This document shows positions 50,806 through 60,391 of a stretch of DNA of 64,000 nucleotides, in pieces. Every line of letters starts with the position of its first letter. Within the stretch, counting starts at the first letter, position 1. The stretch comes from Brevibacillus laterosporus (GTDB lineage Bacteria; Bacillota; Bacilli; Brevibacillales; Brevibacillaceae). Position numbers and translations under genes: made by a program. Location of the stretch: contig NZ_JAUKFY010000001.1 of assembly GCF_030489605.1 (NCBI RefSeq), positions 248,001 to 312,000 of the forward strand, in the 5' to 3' direction. The notes below the pieces were generated by a model. That model ran no database searches. It was not told the DNA's origin and was given only the letters and a program-made list of their open reading frames with translations.

Positions 50806-51723
50806 GTGCAAACAGTATCCGTATTCCTACAAACAACAAATCAACACTATATTGAGAGGTTCTGCCATATTCTCCAGAGCATGCAGGAGAAAATAGATAC
50901 ATCCCCTGTTCGCATCGAATGTCGAGTGGAGGAGCATGGATGTCATACGCAGTTTCGCTTTGTGAGTTGGTCACGGGAAGAGTATACCTGTGAGACCTTA
51001 GAATATATGGCTTCCTTTGTTGCTTTACTGGTTACTGAATGGACTGTGCAGGTTATAGAAGTAGAATTGTTGCGCACCTTTTTAAAACGAAAAGCAAAAG
51101 GAGCGCTTATTCATAAGTTTGATGAAATTTATCCTTATATTCAATTTGTATTCCATGAGTTGGACGAAGTACGGGAAAATATGAACCGGTCTACACGCAA
51201 AGCAGCCATTTATGAACAGGTATTCCGCTATCTGGATGAAGAACAGTACCTATATTTGGAAGGTTTTGTGAAATTTCGCTTGAAAAATTATCGTATCCTG
51301 TTGGACAAGGCCTTTGAAATGGGATTGCAGCAATATCAGCAGGATAAGGAATATCAGGAGTTTGTTGAATTACTGCGCTTCTTTGTATCGAAACAGGAGC
51401 ATCGTTATCCGCTCGTTCATGTCGTGCTGCGGGAAACGCAAGAATTCGTTATGTACGATCAAGACGATGCTAAAATAGACCTAAGCCAATTAGATACAAT
51501 TTTAGGTTTTAGACCGGATCGGCAAGAGGATCATATCGTGAGTGCATTAATTGCGCTTGCACCGGAGAAGATCGTTATACACGGGGTGGAAGATAGCAAC
51601 GTTTTGATGCAAACGATGCGGGCTGTATTTGGAGAACGTGTATTTGCGTGTGTGAGTTGTGCTCATTGTTTAACGACTCCTGGAAATCTTGACTTCCAAT
51701 TCTCCAGTCACTATAATACATAA
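50806..51723 (+). CDS. ytxC: Sporulation protein YtxC
   Basis: 305 residues, YtxC family (putative sporulation protein of unknown mechanism), found upstream of thrS in Bacillus as here. Conserved parts visible: DEIYPYIQFVFHELDE-like segment, EEQYLYLEGFVKFRLKNYR and the C-terminal PEKIVIHGVEDSN. No signal or membrane segment. The GTG at 50806, eight to nine bases after GGGGGG, is preferred to the GTG at 50797, which is part of that site. The thrS promoter lies in its last codons. Confidence 0.85.
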   Translation: MQTVSVFLQTTNQHYIERFCHILQSMQEKIDTSPVRIECRVEEHGCHTQFRFVSWSREEYTCETLEYMASFVALLVTEWTVQVIEVELLRTFLKRKAKGALIHKFDEIYPYIQFVFHELDEVRENMNRSTRKAAIYEQVFRYLDEEQYLYLEGFVKFRLKNYRILLDKAFEMGLQQYQQDKEYQEFVELLRFFVSKQEHRYPLVHVVLRETQEFVMYDQDDAKIDLSQLDTILGFRPDRQEDHIVSALIALAPEKIVIHGVEDSNVLMQTMRAVFGERVFACVSCAHCLTTPGNLDFQFSSHYNT

Positions 51724-51998
51724 GTAATAAGAGTCAAATACAGTGAGAAGGACAAGAATCTTGTTTTAGCGTTATAGAGAGGAGAGCCCTGGCTGAAAGC
51801 TCACCACGCAGCGAACAATGATTTACCACCTTCGAGTAGCAACTGGGAACGGCATTTTGCCTAGTATCGGTTAGCCGGTGCGAAGCCGTTATCGTTTACG
51901 TAGAGGGATTTATCCATGCTTTAGAGGATAAGTCTGAACTAGGGTGGTACCACGAGAAATAGCGCTCGTCCCTTTTGGGATTGAGCGTTTTTTTATTT
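51689..51998 (+). promoter_or_regulatory. Promoter and T-box leader of thrS
   Basis: Promoter TTGACT (51689-51694)-N17-TATAAT (51712-51717), start near 51724. The leader has a long stem I region, a probable specifier ACC (Thr) in GATTTACCACCTTC, the T-box AGGGTGGTACCACG (51941-51954) and a terminator CGCTCGTCCC / GGGATTGAGCG followed by seven T (51964-51992). Uncharged tRNA-Thr is expected to allow read-through. Confidence 0.92.
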
Positions 51999-52049
51999 TT
52001 TCAAGCCCGAGATGACTCGGGTAAATGATACACATACGGAAGGGAAGTT

Positions 52050-53969
52050 ATGAAAATGGCGCAAGTAAAAGTAACTCTGCCAGACGGCTCTATTCGTGAA
52101 TACGAAGCGGGCGTAACAATTGAAGATATTGCAGGGTCCATTAGCACCAGCTTGAAGAAAAAAGCGGTAGCAGGAAAAGTAAATGGAAAAGTTGTAGATT
52201 TAACTACACCTATTCATGAAGATACAAACGTGGAAATTGTGACGCTGGATACTAAGGACGGCCTAGAGGTATACCGCCACAGTACAGCCCATTTGCTGGC
52301 TCAGGCAGTAAAGCGTGTATTTGGAAACGATGTGAAATTGGGAATTGGTCCTGTTATTGAAGATGGTTTTTACTACGATATGGATATTCCTGTTAGCTTA
52401 ACCCCTGAGGATTTAATCAAATTGGAAGCTGAAATGAACAAGATCATCAAGGAAAACTTAAAAATCGAGCGTAAAGAAGTAAGTCGCGAAGAAGCATTAC
52501 GCATCTTTGGTGAATTAAATGACCATTTGAAGCTAGAATTGATTCGTGATTTACCAGAGGGTTCCGTCATTACAATGTATCATCAGGGTGAATTTTTTGA
52601 CCTATGCCGTGGACCGCATTTGCCTTCCACTGGGGTAATCAAAGCGTTCAAATTGATGAGCGTAGCAGGTGCTTACTGGCGCGGTAACTCTGATAACCAA
52701 GTATTACAACGCGTATACGGCACAGCGTTCCCGAAAAAGGCAGAACTAGATGAACACTTGCACTTCTTAGAAGAAGCGAAGAAACGTGATCATCGTAAAT
52801 TGGGAAAAGAACTAAGCTTGTACATGTTCTCTGAAGAAGCACCAGGTATGCCTTTCTATTTGCCAAATGGTATGACGATCCGCAACGAGCTAGAGCAATT
52901 CTCGCGCCGTTTGCAGGACCTGGCTTTATACGAGGAAGTTCGTACGCCATTCATGATGAACCAACGCTTATGGGAGCAATCTGGTCACTGGGATCACTAC
53001 CATGAGAATATGTATTTCTCTGAAGTAGACAACACAACTTTTGCCCTTAAACCGATGAACTGTCCAGGGCACATGCTGATTTATAAAAACGAGATGCATT
53101 CTTATCGCGATCTACCGATTCGTTATTCCGAATTCGGACAGGTGCACCGTCATGAGTTCTCTGGGGCACTAAATGGTATGTTGCGCGTTCGGACGTTCTG
53201 TCAGGATGATGCACACGTATTCGTGCGTCCTGATCAAATCGAAGCAGAAATCAAAGGCATGATCCAACTTATCGATAGAATCTACAGTGTATTTGGCTTT
53301 AAATACAGTGTAGAGCTATCTACTCGTCCAGAGGATTCCATGGGTTCTGATGAGCTATGGGAAATTGCAGAGAACTCTTTGAAAAACGTATTAGATGAGC
53401 TAGGAATGGAATACGAAATCAATGAAGGCGATGGAGCATTCTATGGTCCTAAAATTGACTTCCAAATTACAGATGCTCTGAAACGTAGTCACCAATGCGG
53501 AACAATTCAGCTAGACTTCCAATTACCTGAGAAATTCGACCTAAGCTATATTGGTCAGGATAACGAAAAGCATCGTCCAGTTGTCCTGCACCGTGCTATG
53601 TATGGTTCACTAGACCGCTTTATCGGTATCCTAGTGGAGCACTATGGCGGAGCGTTCCCAACTTGGCTTGCACCAATCCAAGCTCGTTTGATGACAATTA
53701 ATGAAGTGCATGTTCCTTATGCAGAGGAAGTACGCAAGCAATTACTGCAAGCAGGTATTCGTGTTGAACTGGATTCTCGTAATGAAAAAATTGGTTACAA
53801 AATCCGCGAAGCTCAAATGCAAAAAATCCCGTACATGCTGGTTATCGGGGAAAAAGAGATGGAAGAGGGAGCTCTGTCCGTACGCAAACGTGGAGAAGGC
53901 GATCTAGGCAGCAAGCCAGTTGCTGAGGTGTTGGCTCATCTTCAAAACGAGATTTTAGAGAGAAAATAA
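52050..53969 (+). CDS. thrS: Threonyl-tRNA synthetase
   Basis: Class II synthetase of 639 residues: N-terminal TGS domain (VKVTLPDGSIREYEAG, 1-62), editing domain with HSTAHLLAQAVKR (about 75-87) and its partner DLCRGPHLPSTG, catalytic core with motif 2 (RYSEFGQVHRHEFSGALNGM) and zinc ligands (NCPGH, and CGTIQLDFQ nearby with downstream HR), then the anticodon-binding domain (AEEVRKQLLQAGIRVELD). Complete. Start ATG 52050, five bases after GGGAAG; ATG 52056 is possible. Regulated by the T-box leader in front. Confidence 0.98.
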   Translation: MKMAQVKVTLPDGSIREYEAGVTIEDIAGSISTSLKKKAVAGKVNGKVVDLTTPIHEDTNVEIVTLDTKDGLEVYRHSTAHLLAQAVKRVFGNDVKLGIGPVIEDGFYYDMDIPVSLTPEDLIKLEAEMNKIIKENLKIERKEVSREEALRIFGELNDHLKLELIRDLPEGSVITMYHQGEFFDLCRGPHLPSTGVIKAFKLMSVAGAYWRGNSDNQVLQRVYGTAFPKKAELDEHLHFLEEAKKRDHRKLGKELSLYMFSEEAPGMPFYLPNGMTIRNELEQFSRRLQDLALYEEVRTPFMMNQRLWEQSGHWDHYHENMYFSEVDNTTFALKPMNCPGHMLIYKNEMHSYRDLPIRYSEFGQVHRHEFSGALNGMLRVRTFCQDDAHVFVRPDQIEAEIKGMIQLIDRIYSVFGFKYSVELSTRPEDSMGSDELWEIAENSLKNVLDELGMEYEINEGDGAFYGPKIDFQITDALKRSHQCGTIQLDFQLPEKFDLSYIGQDNEKHRPVVLHRAMYGSLDRFIGILVEHYGGAFPTWLAPIQARLMTINEVHVPYAEEVRKQLLQAGIRVELDSRNEKIGYKIREAQMQKIPYMLVIGEKEMEEGALSVRKRGEGDLGSKPVAEVLAHLQNEILERK

Positions 53970-53979
53970 GGTGCAAAGC

Positions 53980-54180
53980 TTGACAAACACCTAGGTATTA
54001 TGTAAAATTACTGGGTGTGATAACTTCACATTTCGAGATTGAAGCAGAAGCGCCCAGCTTCTCACCTGAATCGACGTCTAGCTGGACAGTTGACGGGTCT
54101 AACGTATGCAAAGCCTCCGATTGATTCGTTGTTTTGCTAAAGGTGAGATTAAATGCGGGCGCTATAGCGTCCGCATTTTT
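53980..54180 (+). promoter_or_regulatory. Promoter and L20-type leader of infC-rpmI-rplT
   Basis: Promoter TTGACA (53980-53985)-N17-TAAAAT (54003-54008). The transcript from about 54015 folds into a long leader that ends with an intrinsic terminator ATGCGGGCGC / GCGTCCGCAT and TTTTT (54153-54180). Position and shape match the Bacillus L20 leader, where ribosomal protein L20 binds the leader RNA and promotes termination. From 54181 to the infC ribosome site nothing else is seen. Confidence 0.8.
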
Positions 54181-54299
54181 ATGTATGTGGCGGTTGATGA
54201 TCATTGATCGCCACATGCTTATGAAAAGCTTTCAACTGTGCAAGACCAGCTTTTCTATTATCCGTTTTTGCTCTCGAAAGACTATGGAGGTGGCAAATC

Positions 54300-54824
54300 A
54301 TTAGCAAGGATCAAATGTTGGTAAATGAGGCGATTCGTGCTCGAGAAGTACGCTTAATTGGTGCTAACGGTGACCAACTAGGTGTAGTACCACTAAGAGA
54401 AGCATTACGTATTGCACAAGAATCTGATTTAGATCTTGTAAACGTAGCTCCTACAGCAAAACCTCCCGTTTGCCGTATCATGGACTTTGGTAAGTTCAAG
54501 TATGAGCAATCGAAAAAGGAGAAAGAAGCTCGCAAGAATCAAAAAATTGTTGAGCTGAAGGAAGTTCGTTTTTCCTCTAACATTGAGGAGCACGATTTCC
54601 AAACGAAACTTCGCAATGTGCTAAAGTTTCTGGGTGAAGAACACAAAGTGAAATGTACAATTCGTTTCCGCGGTCGTGAAATTACCCACTCTGAAATCGG
54701 ACAACAGGTGCTGGAACGTGTAGCAGCCGCTTGTGAGCAAGTAGCAACGGTTGAACGCAAACCTAAAATTGAAGGTCGTAGCATGATTATGATCTTAGCT
54801 CCAACTCCGAAATCGGAAAAATAG
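54300..54824 (+). CDS. infC: Translation initiation factor IF-3
   Basis: 174 residues: N-terminal domain ([20 protein letters not shown]), basic linker ([15 protein letters not shown]) and C-terminal domain ([31 protein letters not shown]). The start is ATT (54300-54302), the rare codon used by infC in many bacteria, six bases after GGAGGTGG; the encoded start then reads (M)SKDQMLVNE as in relatives. Starting at the ATG 54315 would lose these residues and has no ribosome site. IF-3 rejects ATT starts, giving autoregulation. rpmI follows after 24 bases. Confidence 0.95.
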   Translation: MSKDQMLVNEAIRAREVRLIGANGDQLGVVPLREALRIAQESDLDLVNVAPTAKPPVCRIMDFGKFKYEQSKKEKEARKNQKIVELKEVRFSSNIEEHDFQTKLRNVLKFLGEEHKVKCTIRFRGREITHSEIGQQVLERVAAACEQVATVERKPKIEGRSMIMILAPTPKSEK

Positions 54825-54848
54825 GATACGAGACAGGAGGATTTCCCA

Positions 54849-55046
54849 ATGCCTAAAATGAAAACTCACAGTGGAGCAGCAAAACGCTTCAAAAAGACTG
54901 GTAGCGGTCGCTTGAAACGTGATTCTGCTTACACGAGCCATTTGTTTGCTAACAAGAGCACTAAAGCGAAGCGTCATCTTCGCAAAGGTGGAATGGTTTC
55001 TAAAGGAGACCAAAAACGCATTGAGCAAATGATCACTTACTTGTAA
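54849..55046 (+). CDS. rpmI: 50S ribosomal protein L35
   Basis: 65 residues, very basic, with [20 protein letters not shown] as the L35 signature. ACAGGAGGATTTCCC precedes the ATG. Middle gene of infC-rpmI-rplT. Confidence 0.98.
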   Translation: MPKMKTHSGAAKRFKKTGSGRLKRDSAYTSHLFANKSTKAKRHLRKGGMVSKGDQKRIEQMITYL

Positions 55047-55147
55047 GATTCATTTCTGCTCATTTTCCGCAACGAAAAATTTTCTAGCATGAGCCCCATA
55101 AGCGTCTATATAGAGACCGCCATGCTACAGATCAGGAGGAATTGATT

Positions 55148-55507
55148 ATGCCAAGAGTAAAAGGTGGCATTGTGACACGTCGTCGTCATAAGAAAATCTT
55201 GAAATTAGCCAAAGGTTACTTTGGTTCTAAACACCGTCTGTTTAAATCCGCTAATGCACAAGTAATGAAGTCCCTGATGTACGCTTATCGTGACCGTCGT
55301 CAGAAAAAACGCGACTTCCGCAAATTGTGGATCACTCGTATCAATGCACAAGCTCGCATGAATGGTCTTTCTTACAGCCGTTTAATGCACGGTTTGAAAC
55401 TAGCTGGCGTTGAAGTAAACCGCAAAATGTTGGCTGATCTAGCTGTTAACGATAAAGCAGCTTTCAACGACATTGCAGCAGTTGCTAAAAGCAAATTGAA
55501 CGCGTAA
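55148..55507 (+). CDS. rplT: 50S ribosomal protein L20
   Basis: 119 residues; [19 protein letters not shown] and [20 protein letters not shown] are L20 signatures. It binds 23S rRNA and, in Bacillus, represses its own operon through the leader RNA. Start ATG 55148 follows AGGAGGAATTGATT. The 101-base gap after rpmI contains a hairpin (CTAGCATG / CATGCTAC, about 55084-55133) with inner pairing, a possible extra L20 or processing site. Confidence 0.98.
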   Translation: MPRVKGGIVTRRRHKKILKLAKGYFGSKHRLFKSANAQVMKSLMYAYRDRRQKKRDFRKLWITRINAQARMNGLSYSRLMHGLKLAGVEVNRKMLADLAVNDKAAFNDIAAVAKSKLNA

Positions 55508-55520
55508 TACCGTTCTTTTA

Positions 55521-55557
55521 GAAAAAAGGCTGTCGAATTTACTCGGCAGCCTTTTTT
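55521..55557 (+). terminator. Terminator after rplT
   Basis: AAAAAAGGCTG / CAGCCTTTTTT stem with inner TCG / CGG pairing. Confidence 0.92.
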
Positions 55558-55579
55558 GATTGATGCGAAAGAAAATCAC

Positions 55580-55807
55580 TTGACATCGTTTAAAGTGTCT
55601 GATAATTTTAGAATCAACACAAATTGAATAGCATGACTTCTTATCCAGAGAGGCGGAGGGACTGGCCCGTTGATGCCCGGCAACCACTTGTTTATTGCAA
55701 GATGGTGCTAATTCCTGCAGGACACTTTTGTTCTGAAAGATGAGAAGGTTTGCTTACGGATTTCTTTGCGTAGCCAAAGCCTTCTTTCATCGAAAGAGGG
55801 CTTTTTT
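55580..55807 (+). promoter_or_regulatory. Promoter and S-box (SAM-I) riboswitch of metI-metC
   Basis: Promoter TTGACA (55580-55585)-N17-TAATTT (55603-55608). The SAM-I aptamer spans about 55637-55748: TCTTATCCAGAGAGGCGGAGGGACTGGCCC is seen in two parts, with the conserved GCCCGGCAACC, GGTGCTAATTCCTGC and the closing GATGAGAAG of P1. A terminator hairpin AAGCCTTCTTTC / GAAAGAGGGCTT with TTTT follows at 55777-55807. High SAM should stop transcription before metI. Confidence 0.95.
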
Positions 55808-55844
55808 GTTTGGAAATAAGGCGAGATAGAGGAGTGGAATCAGG

Positions 55845-57008
55845 ATGCATATTGACACACGTTTGGCACAAATCGGGGTAGGGAAAGACAAAACAACAGG
55901 ATCGCTCAGTTTTCCGATCTATCATGCAACAGCTTACCGACATCCAGCATTGGGGGAAAGCACAGGATTTGATTATACACGGACGGCTAACCCGACACGA
56001 GCGGTACTTGAGGAAGCAATCGCTAATTTGGAGGGAGGAGACGGCGGCTTTGCCTGCTCTTCCGGAATGGCAGCGATACAAACAATTTTAGGCTTATTCT
56101 CCTGCGGCGACCATTTAGTTGTTTCGCTTGATCTGTATGGCGGCACATATCGATTATTCGAGCAAATCATGAAACGATACGGCATAACCTGCACGTATGT
56201 TGATATGCGTCAGCCAGAGCTAGTGGAGGCTGCTATTACGAGTCAGACACGCGCTTTGTTCATAGAAACCCCTACCAATCCCCTGATGCAAATTACAGAT
56301 TTGAGAGGCATGATTGATATTGCCAAACGCTATCAATTGCTATCCATTGTTGACAATACATTTATGACCCCCTACTATCAGCGGCCGCTGGAGTTAGGAG
56401 CAGATATCGTCTTTCACAGTGCTACGAAGTATTTAGCTGGACATAATGATGTGCTGTCTGGCTTGATCGTGACGAAGGGTGCTGATCTGACCGAAAAGAT
56501 CGGTTTCTTGCATAATTCTATAGGAGCAGTGCTTGGCCCGCAGGATTGCTGGTTGGTGATACGTGGATTAAAAACATTGGCATTGCGCATGGAACGTCAT
56601 CAATCAAATGCTTTTGCTGTGGCTGCCTTTTTGCAAACTCACCCAGCGGTGTCAGACGTCTTTTACCCTGGATTACCTACTCATCCGGGATATGATAGCC
56701 AGACTAAACAAGCAAGTGGCTACAGTGGAATGGTTTCCTTTCGCATTAAGGAACAATCTATGGTTGCTATCTTTTTAGAGCAATTACGAGTGATTTCATT
56801 TGCAGAAAGTCTAGGCGGTGTAGAATCCTTATGCACCTATCCCGCAACACAGACACATTCAGATATACCAGCAGAAGTACGGGAGCATGTAGGAGTCTGC
56901 AACCGATTGTTGCGTCTGTCAGTAGGAGTTGAACATCCAAAAGATTTGATTGCTGACCTAACATTTGCTTTGGAGAAATGTTTACAAATAGAGGAGTGTA
57001 TCCGATGA
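55845..57008 (+). CDS. metI: Cystathionine gamma-synthase / O-acylhomoserine thiolyase
   Basis: PLP-dependent Cys/Met metabolism enzyme, 387 residues, joining an O-acylhomoserine to cysteine (or sulfide). SSGMAAIQTILGLFSCGDH binds the PLP phosphate, DIVFHSATKYLAGHNDV contains the Schiff-base Lys (about 200), and FDYTRTANPTRAVLEE is conserved. It overlaps the next gene by four bases (ATGA). The pair behind an S-box is the metI-metC arrangement of B. subtilis, which decides the naming over a lyase role. Confidence 0.92.
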   Translation: MHIDTRLAQIGVGKDKTTGSLSFPIYHATAYRHPALGESTGFDYTRTANPTRAVLEEAIANLEGGDGGFACSSGMAAIQTILGLFSCGDHLVVSLDLYGGTYRLFEQIMKRYGITCTYVDMRQPELVEAAITSQTRALFIETPTNPLMQITDLRGMIDIAKRYQLLSIVDNTFMTPYYQRPLELGADIVFHSATKYLAGHNDVLSGLIVTKGADLTEKIGFLHNSIGAVLGPQDCWLVIRGLKTLALRMERHQSNAFAVAAFLQTHPAVSDVFYPGLPTHPGYDSQTKQASGYSGMVSFRIKEQSMVAIFLEQLRVISFAESLGGVESLCTYPATQTHSDIPAEVREHVGVCNRLLRLSVGVEHPKDLIADLTFALEKCLQIEECIR

Positions 57009-58171
57009 ACTTTGCAACCAAAATTCTTCATGGTGCGTGTGGCATGGATCGTGTAACGGGAGCATCAAGCATCCCAATCTACCAAGCCTCTACTTTTCAT
57101 CAAAAAGATATTGATCAGCCTGGCACCTACGATTATGCAAGATCAGGGAACCCTACGCGGCAGGCGTTAGAAGAAACCATTGCAGCGTTAGAGGGGGGAG
57201 AGCGGGGATTTGCTTTTTCATCTGGAATGGCTGCTATTTCCAGCGTATTTCTTTTATTTTCGAGCGGCGATCATTTGATAGTAGCCGAGGATGTCTATGG
57301 CGGGACGTTCCGCTTTTTAACAACCGTGCTCGAACGGATGCAAATTGAAGTCACCTTTGTGGATACAACACAACTGTCTTTAGTGGAGGCAGCAATTCAA
57401 TCCAACACGAGGGCCGTATTTTTAGAAACACCCTCCAATCCGACATTAAAGGTGACTGATTTACGAGGTGTCATCGCAATTGCGAAACAATACGGACTTT
57501 TGACAATCGTGGACAATACTTTCTTGACTCCCTACTACCAGCGACCGCTGGAGTTAGGAGCTGATATTGTGTTGCATAGTGCGACCAAGTTTATCGGTGG
57601 TCACAGTGATGTGGTTGCAGGTCTGGCAGTGACAAAAACAAAGGAGCTTGGACAAAAACTATATGCGATTCAAAATGGATTTGGCGCTATCCTTGGTGTT
57701 CAGGATAGCTGGCTAGTGATGCGGGGCTTAAAAACCTTAAAGGCACGTTTGGATATTTCAACCCGAAATGCTGCCATTGTAGCAGATCATTTAGCAGAGC
57801 ATCCTTTGGTCAAAAATGTGTATTATACGGGTTTGCCCACTCATGCTGGGCACAAAATTCAAGCGAACCAAGCAAATGGGCACGGGGCAGTCCTTTCGTT
57901 TGACTTGGGGAGTCGAGCGCGGGTGAAGGTTTTATTTGAAAATGTGCAATATGCTCTCGTAGGAGTTAGCCTTGGCGGGGTGGAGAGTATTTTATCCTAT
58001 CCAGCGCAGATGTCACATGCGGCGATGCCGAAAGCCGAGCGAGAAAAGCGTGGCATTACAGATGGATTAGTAAGGCTATCGCTTGGAGTTGAGGATGTAA
58101 CGGACGTATTGGCAGACCTGGAGCGTGGCTTGAAGGCGGGGGAGAACATAGAGGAGCAGGTGAATGTGTAG
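57005..58171 (+). CDS. metC: Cystathionine beta-lyase
   Basis: 388-residue paralogue of the preceding enzyme, producing homocysteine, pyruvate and ammonia from cystathionine. SSGMAAISSVFLLFSSGDH, YDYARSGNPTRQALEE and DIVLHSATKFIGGHSDVVAG (PLP Lys about 196) are visible. Start ATG 57005 overlaps the metI stop; GAGGAGTGTATCCG lies in front. The upstream in-frame start at 56978 sits inside metI and has no site. Second and last gene behind the S-box. Confidence 0.92.
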   Translation: MNFATKILHGACGMDRVTGASSIPIYQASTFHQKDIDQPGTYDYARSGNPTRQALEETIAALEGGERGFAFSSGMAAISSVFLLFSSGDHLIVAEDVYGGTFRFLTTVLERMQIEVTFVDTTQLSLVEAAIQSNTRAVFLETPSNPTLKVTDLRGVIAIAKQYGLLTIVDNTFLTPYYQRPLELGADIVLHSATKFIGGHSDVVAGLAVTKTKELGQKLYAIQNGFGAILGVQDSWLVMRGLKTLKARLDISTRNAAIVADHLAEHPLVKNVYYTGLPTHAGHKIQANQANGHGAVLSFDLGSRARVKVLFENVQYALVGVSLGGVESILSYPAQMSHAAMPKAEREKRGITDGLVRLSLGVEDVTDVLADLERGLKAGENIEEQVNV

Positions 58172-58269
58172 GGACGATTAAACGTAGTAAAAAGTTTTGG
58201 CTTTATCGCAGTAATAACCATTCTGCTTACGAAAAAAGGTAAATCATAGATTAAAAAAGCAATGAGAGC

Positions 58270-58326
58270 AAAAAGAAATCCAGCCTCTTTCTGGCTTCCG
58301 ATCAGATTTGGCTGGATTTCTTTTTG
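58270..58326. terminator. Terminator between metC and the convergent small gene
   Basis: AAAAAGAAATCCAGCC / GGCTGGATTTCTTTTT with a 24-base loop; A and T flanks on both sides make it bidirectional. Confidence 0.88.
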
Positions 58327-58328
58327 TG

Positions 58329-58535
58329 TTAGGAAATAGTGAAAACGTATCCTTTCCCTTTTTCTATATATTTTTTTTCAAGCAATGTACTAGTTTTTAT
58401 AGTGGGAGTCGGGTGAATTTGGCGCTTGGTAAGAGCATGAGCGGTGTGAAAGGCTGCTTCCTCCGTTTCCGCTATAACGGCAGCTACCAGATTTTTTTCC
58501 TCAGTTGTTACAATCTCGACATGATATAGATACAT
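58329..58535 (-). CDS. Small DUF3906-like protein
   Basis: 68 residues, cytosolic. MYLYHVEIVTTEEKNLVAAV, ETEEAAFHTAHAL and the end LLEKKYIEKGKGYVFTIS resemble the small Bacillus family DUF3906 (recognised by eye only). AAAAGAGGGGAATACC precedes the ATG. It lies just downstream of the sulfite reductase gene on the same strand (90-base gap) and may be cotranscribed. Function unknown. Confidence 0.65.
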   Translation of the reverse strand: MYLYHVEIVTTEEKNLVAAVIAETEEAAFHTAHALTKRQIHPTPTIKTSTLLEKKYIEKGKGYVFTIS

Positions 58536-58625
58536 GGTATTCCCCTCTTTTCATACTTGCTGGGTTCAAATGAGCGTTCTGACAATAGCCGCATTAGATG
58601 GCTCTAGCTAATCAATCAGTATTCT

Positions 58626-60251
58626 CTACACCTTCACACTTGCGATAATCTGTGTAAAATGCTCCTGAATGTTAGCGACCCCGAACCTACGAGCGAACTG
58701 GTGAAACTTTTCTCCCGATTCCCGGTTGTTTTTAAACAATTCTACTAGCTGAGCGATGACAGGAGCTACTCGATCAGCGACAACACGCCCTTTTAAACGG
58801 CTGTTAAATTGGGCATCTGGACCAAGACTGCCTCCGACGAAAAAATCATAGGCGTCCACTGTGCCTTCTGCCGTTTTAACTAAAGAACCCTGTAATCCAA
58901 TATCGGCGATCTGTTGCTGACCGCACGAATTGGGGCATCCGATCATGTGAATTCTTATGGGGGTATCGATTTTTACATGTTCATCTAGCCAGTGAGCGAT
59001 AGAAGCCATCCGCGCTTTTGTCTCAACGATTGCCAGATTGCAAAATTCATTGCCCGTACAGGAGACGGCGTGCCCAATAAATGTTCGTGGCGTCGGGGAA
59101 TAACGTGTGAGTAAGGCTTCTGCAAGCAAGGAATCCAGATGTTCATCGGGAATGTTTGGCAGGATGATATTTTGGGAATTGGTAGTCCGTATTGAACCGT
59201 TTCCATAACGATCAGCTAAATCAGCCAGCTCGGCTAAATCCTCAGCAGTGAGTCGTCCCACAGGCAACAGTAATCCCACATAATGTAAACCGGGCTGTTT
59301 TTGTTTATGAACACCAGTAAAGTAGCCAGCATTCCAGCCAACTGTCCGATCGTCTCCACGCTCTTCTAGTGGCCCGGTCAGTTCGAGTAATTTCTCAGTA
59401 AATTTTTCAGGACCCCAATCTGCCATTAAAAATTTAAGACGAGCCTGATGTCTCTTTTCACGATAACCATAATCTCGAAAAATACGCGTCACAGCATCTG
59501 CTACCTTTACAACCTCTGTGGGCAAAACAAAGATAGGGAGCTGCTTTGCTAGATAAGGCTTGGCTGACAAACCGCCTCCTACCCAGACATGAAAGCCGAT
59601 CTGTTCCTGACCGTGTATGATTTTAGAGGCCGGAGTGAAAGCGAGATCATTTATCTCTGCATGTCCGGTATTATAGATATTTGCTGAAATGGATAATTTA
59701 TATTTGCGTGGGAGGTTTGAGAATTCAGGATTTAATAAAAAATGTTCTTCCAGTTGTTGTACTAGAGGTTCGGTATCCATGAGTTCGTGAGGGTCAATAC
59801 CTGAGAGTGGATTTCCGACAATTGTACGCGGAACATCTCCGCAAGCCTCATAAGAGAATAAACCTACATGCTCTAAGCGATCAAATATATCAGGGAGATC
59901 AGGTGTTGTCAGCCAATGAAACTGCACCGCCTGTCGGGTTGTGATATCTACTAAATTTCGCCCGTATTCCCGACTGATATCTGCGAGAGCTCTTGCTTGA
60001 TCTGCCCGTAAAATCCCTCCTGGAATTCGTACCCTCATCATAAAAAAACCGTTGCCTTTAGGTTTTTGCTCGTAGATTCCTGCCCATTTAAAAAAGGCGA
60101 GATCGTCAGCGGAAAACGCTTGATAGCCCTTTGAACCTAGTTGTCGAATCTTCTCGATAATATCCAAGCCATCCCGTTCTAATTTTGTTAGTTCAAATGC
60201 ATTTAATTTACTCTTATCTGCTTCCCAAGGGCGAGATTGTTGATTGCTCAT
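58626..60251 (-). CDS. sir: Assimilatory sulfite reductase (ferredoxin-type NirA/Sir family)
   Basis: Sirohaem enzyme of about 541 residues. Two ferredoxin-like half domains (GNGFFMMRVRIPGG near 70; GLHYVGLLLPVGRL near 325) and two sirohaem/[4Fe-4S] halves; cluster cysteines in SCTGNEFC and IGCPNSCGQQQ. The sequence type is shared by ferredoxin-nitrite and sulfite reductases; the location next to cysH and sat decides for sulfite to sulfide. Start ATG 60251 (ten bases after GGAGG); TTG 60257 at closer spacing is an alternative. Divergently transcribed from cysH with its own promoter. Confidence 0.87.
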   Translation of the reverse strand: MSNQQSRPWEADKSKLNAFELTKLERDGLDIIEKIRQLGSKGYQAFSADDLAFFKWAGIYEQKPKGNGFFMMRVRIPGGILRADQARALADISREYGRNLVDITTRQAVQFHWLTTPDLPDIFDRLEHVGLFSYEACGDVPRTIVGNPLSGIDPHELMDTEPLVQQLEEHFLLNPEFSNLPRKYKLSISANIYNTGHAEINDLAFTPASKIIHGQEQIGFHVWVGGGLSAKPYLAKQLPIFVLPTEVVKVADAVTRIFRDYGYREKRHQARLKFLMADWGPEKFTEKLLELTGPLEERGDDRTVGWNAGYFTGVHKQKQPGLHYVGLLLPVGRLTAEDLAELADLADRYGNGSIRTTNSQNIILPNIPDEHLDSLLAEALLTRYSPTPRTFIGHAVSCTGNEFCNLAIVETKARMASIAHWLDEHVKIDTPIRIHMIGCPNSCGQQQIADIGLQGSLVKTAEGTVDAYDFFVGGSLGPDAQFNSRLKGRVVADRVAPVIAQLVELFKNNRESGEKFHQFARRFGVANIQEHFTQIIASVKV

Positions 60252-60304
60252 TTTCAATGATCCTCCCTTAATTCATATTAATTTTGTCGGAATACTTTGA
60301 ACTG

Positions 60305-60385
60305 AGTATAACCGCTGGAAACAACGAGGTCAACGCAAAAAACGAAATAGTTTGAATTGACACAACAAAAATAAATGACTATTAT
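60305..60385. promoter_or_regulatory. Back-to-back promoters of sir and cysH
   Basis: Minus strand: TTGACC (60328-60333)-N17-TATACT (60305-60310) for sir. Plus strand: TTGACA (60357-60362)-N17-TATTAT (60380-60385) for cysH. The two -35 boxes are only 23 bp apart, so one regulator could govern both. Confidence 0.85.
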
Positions 60386-60391
60386 GTAGGG

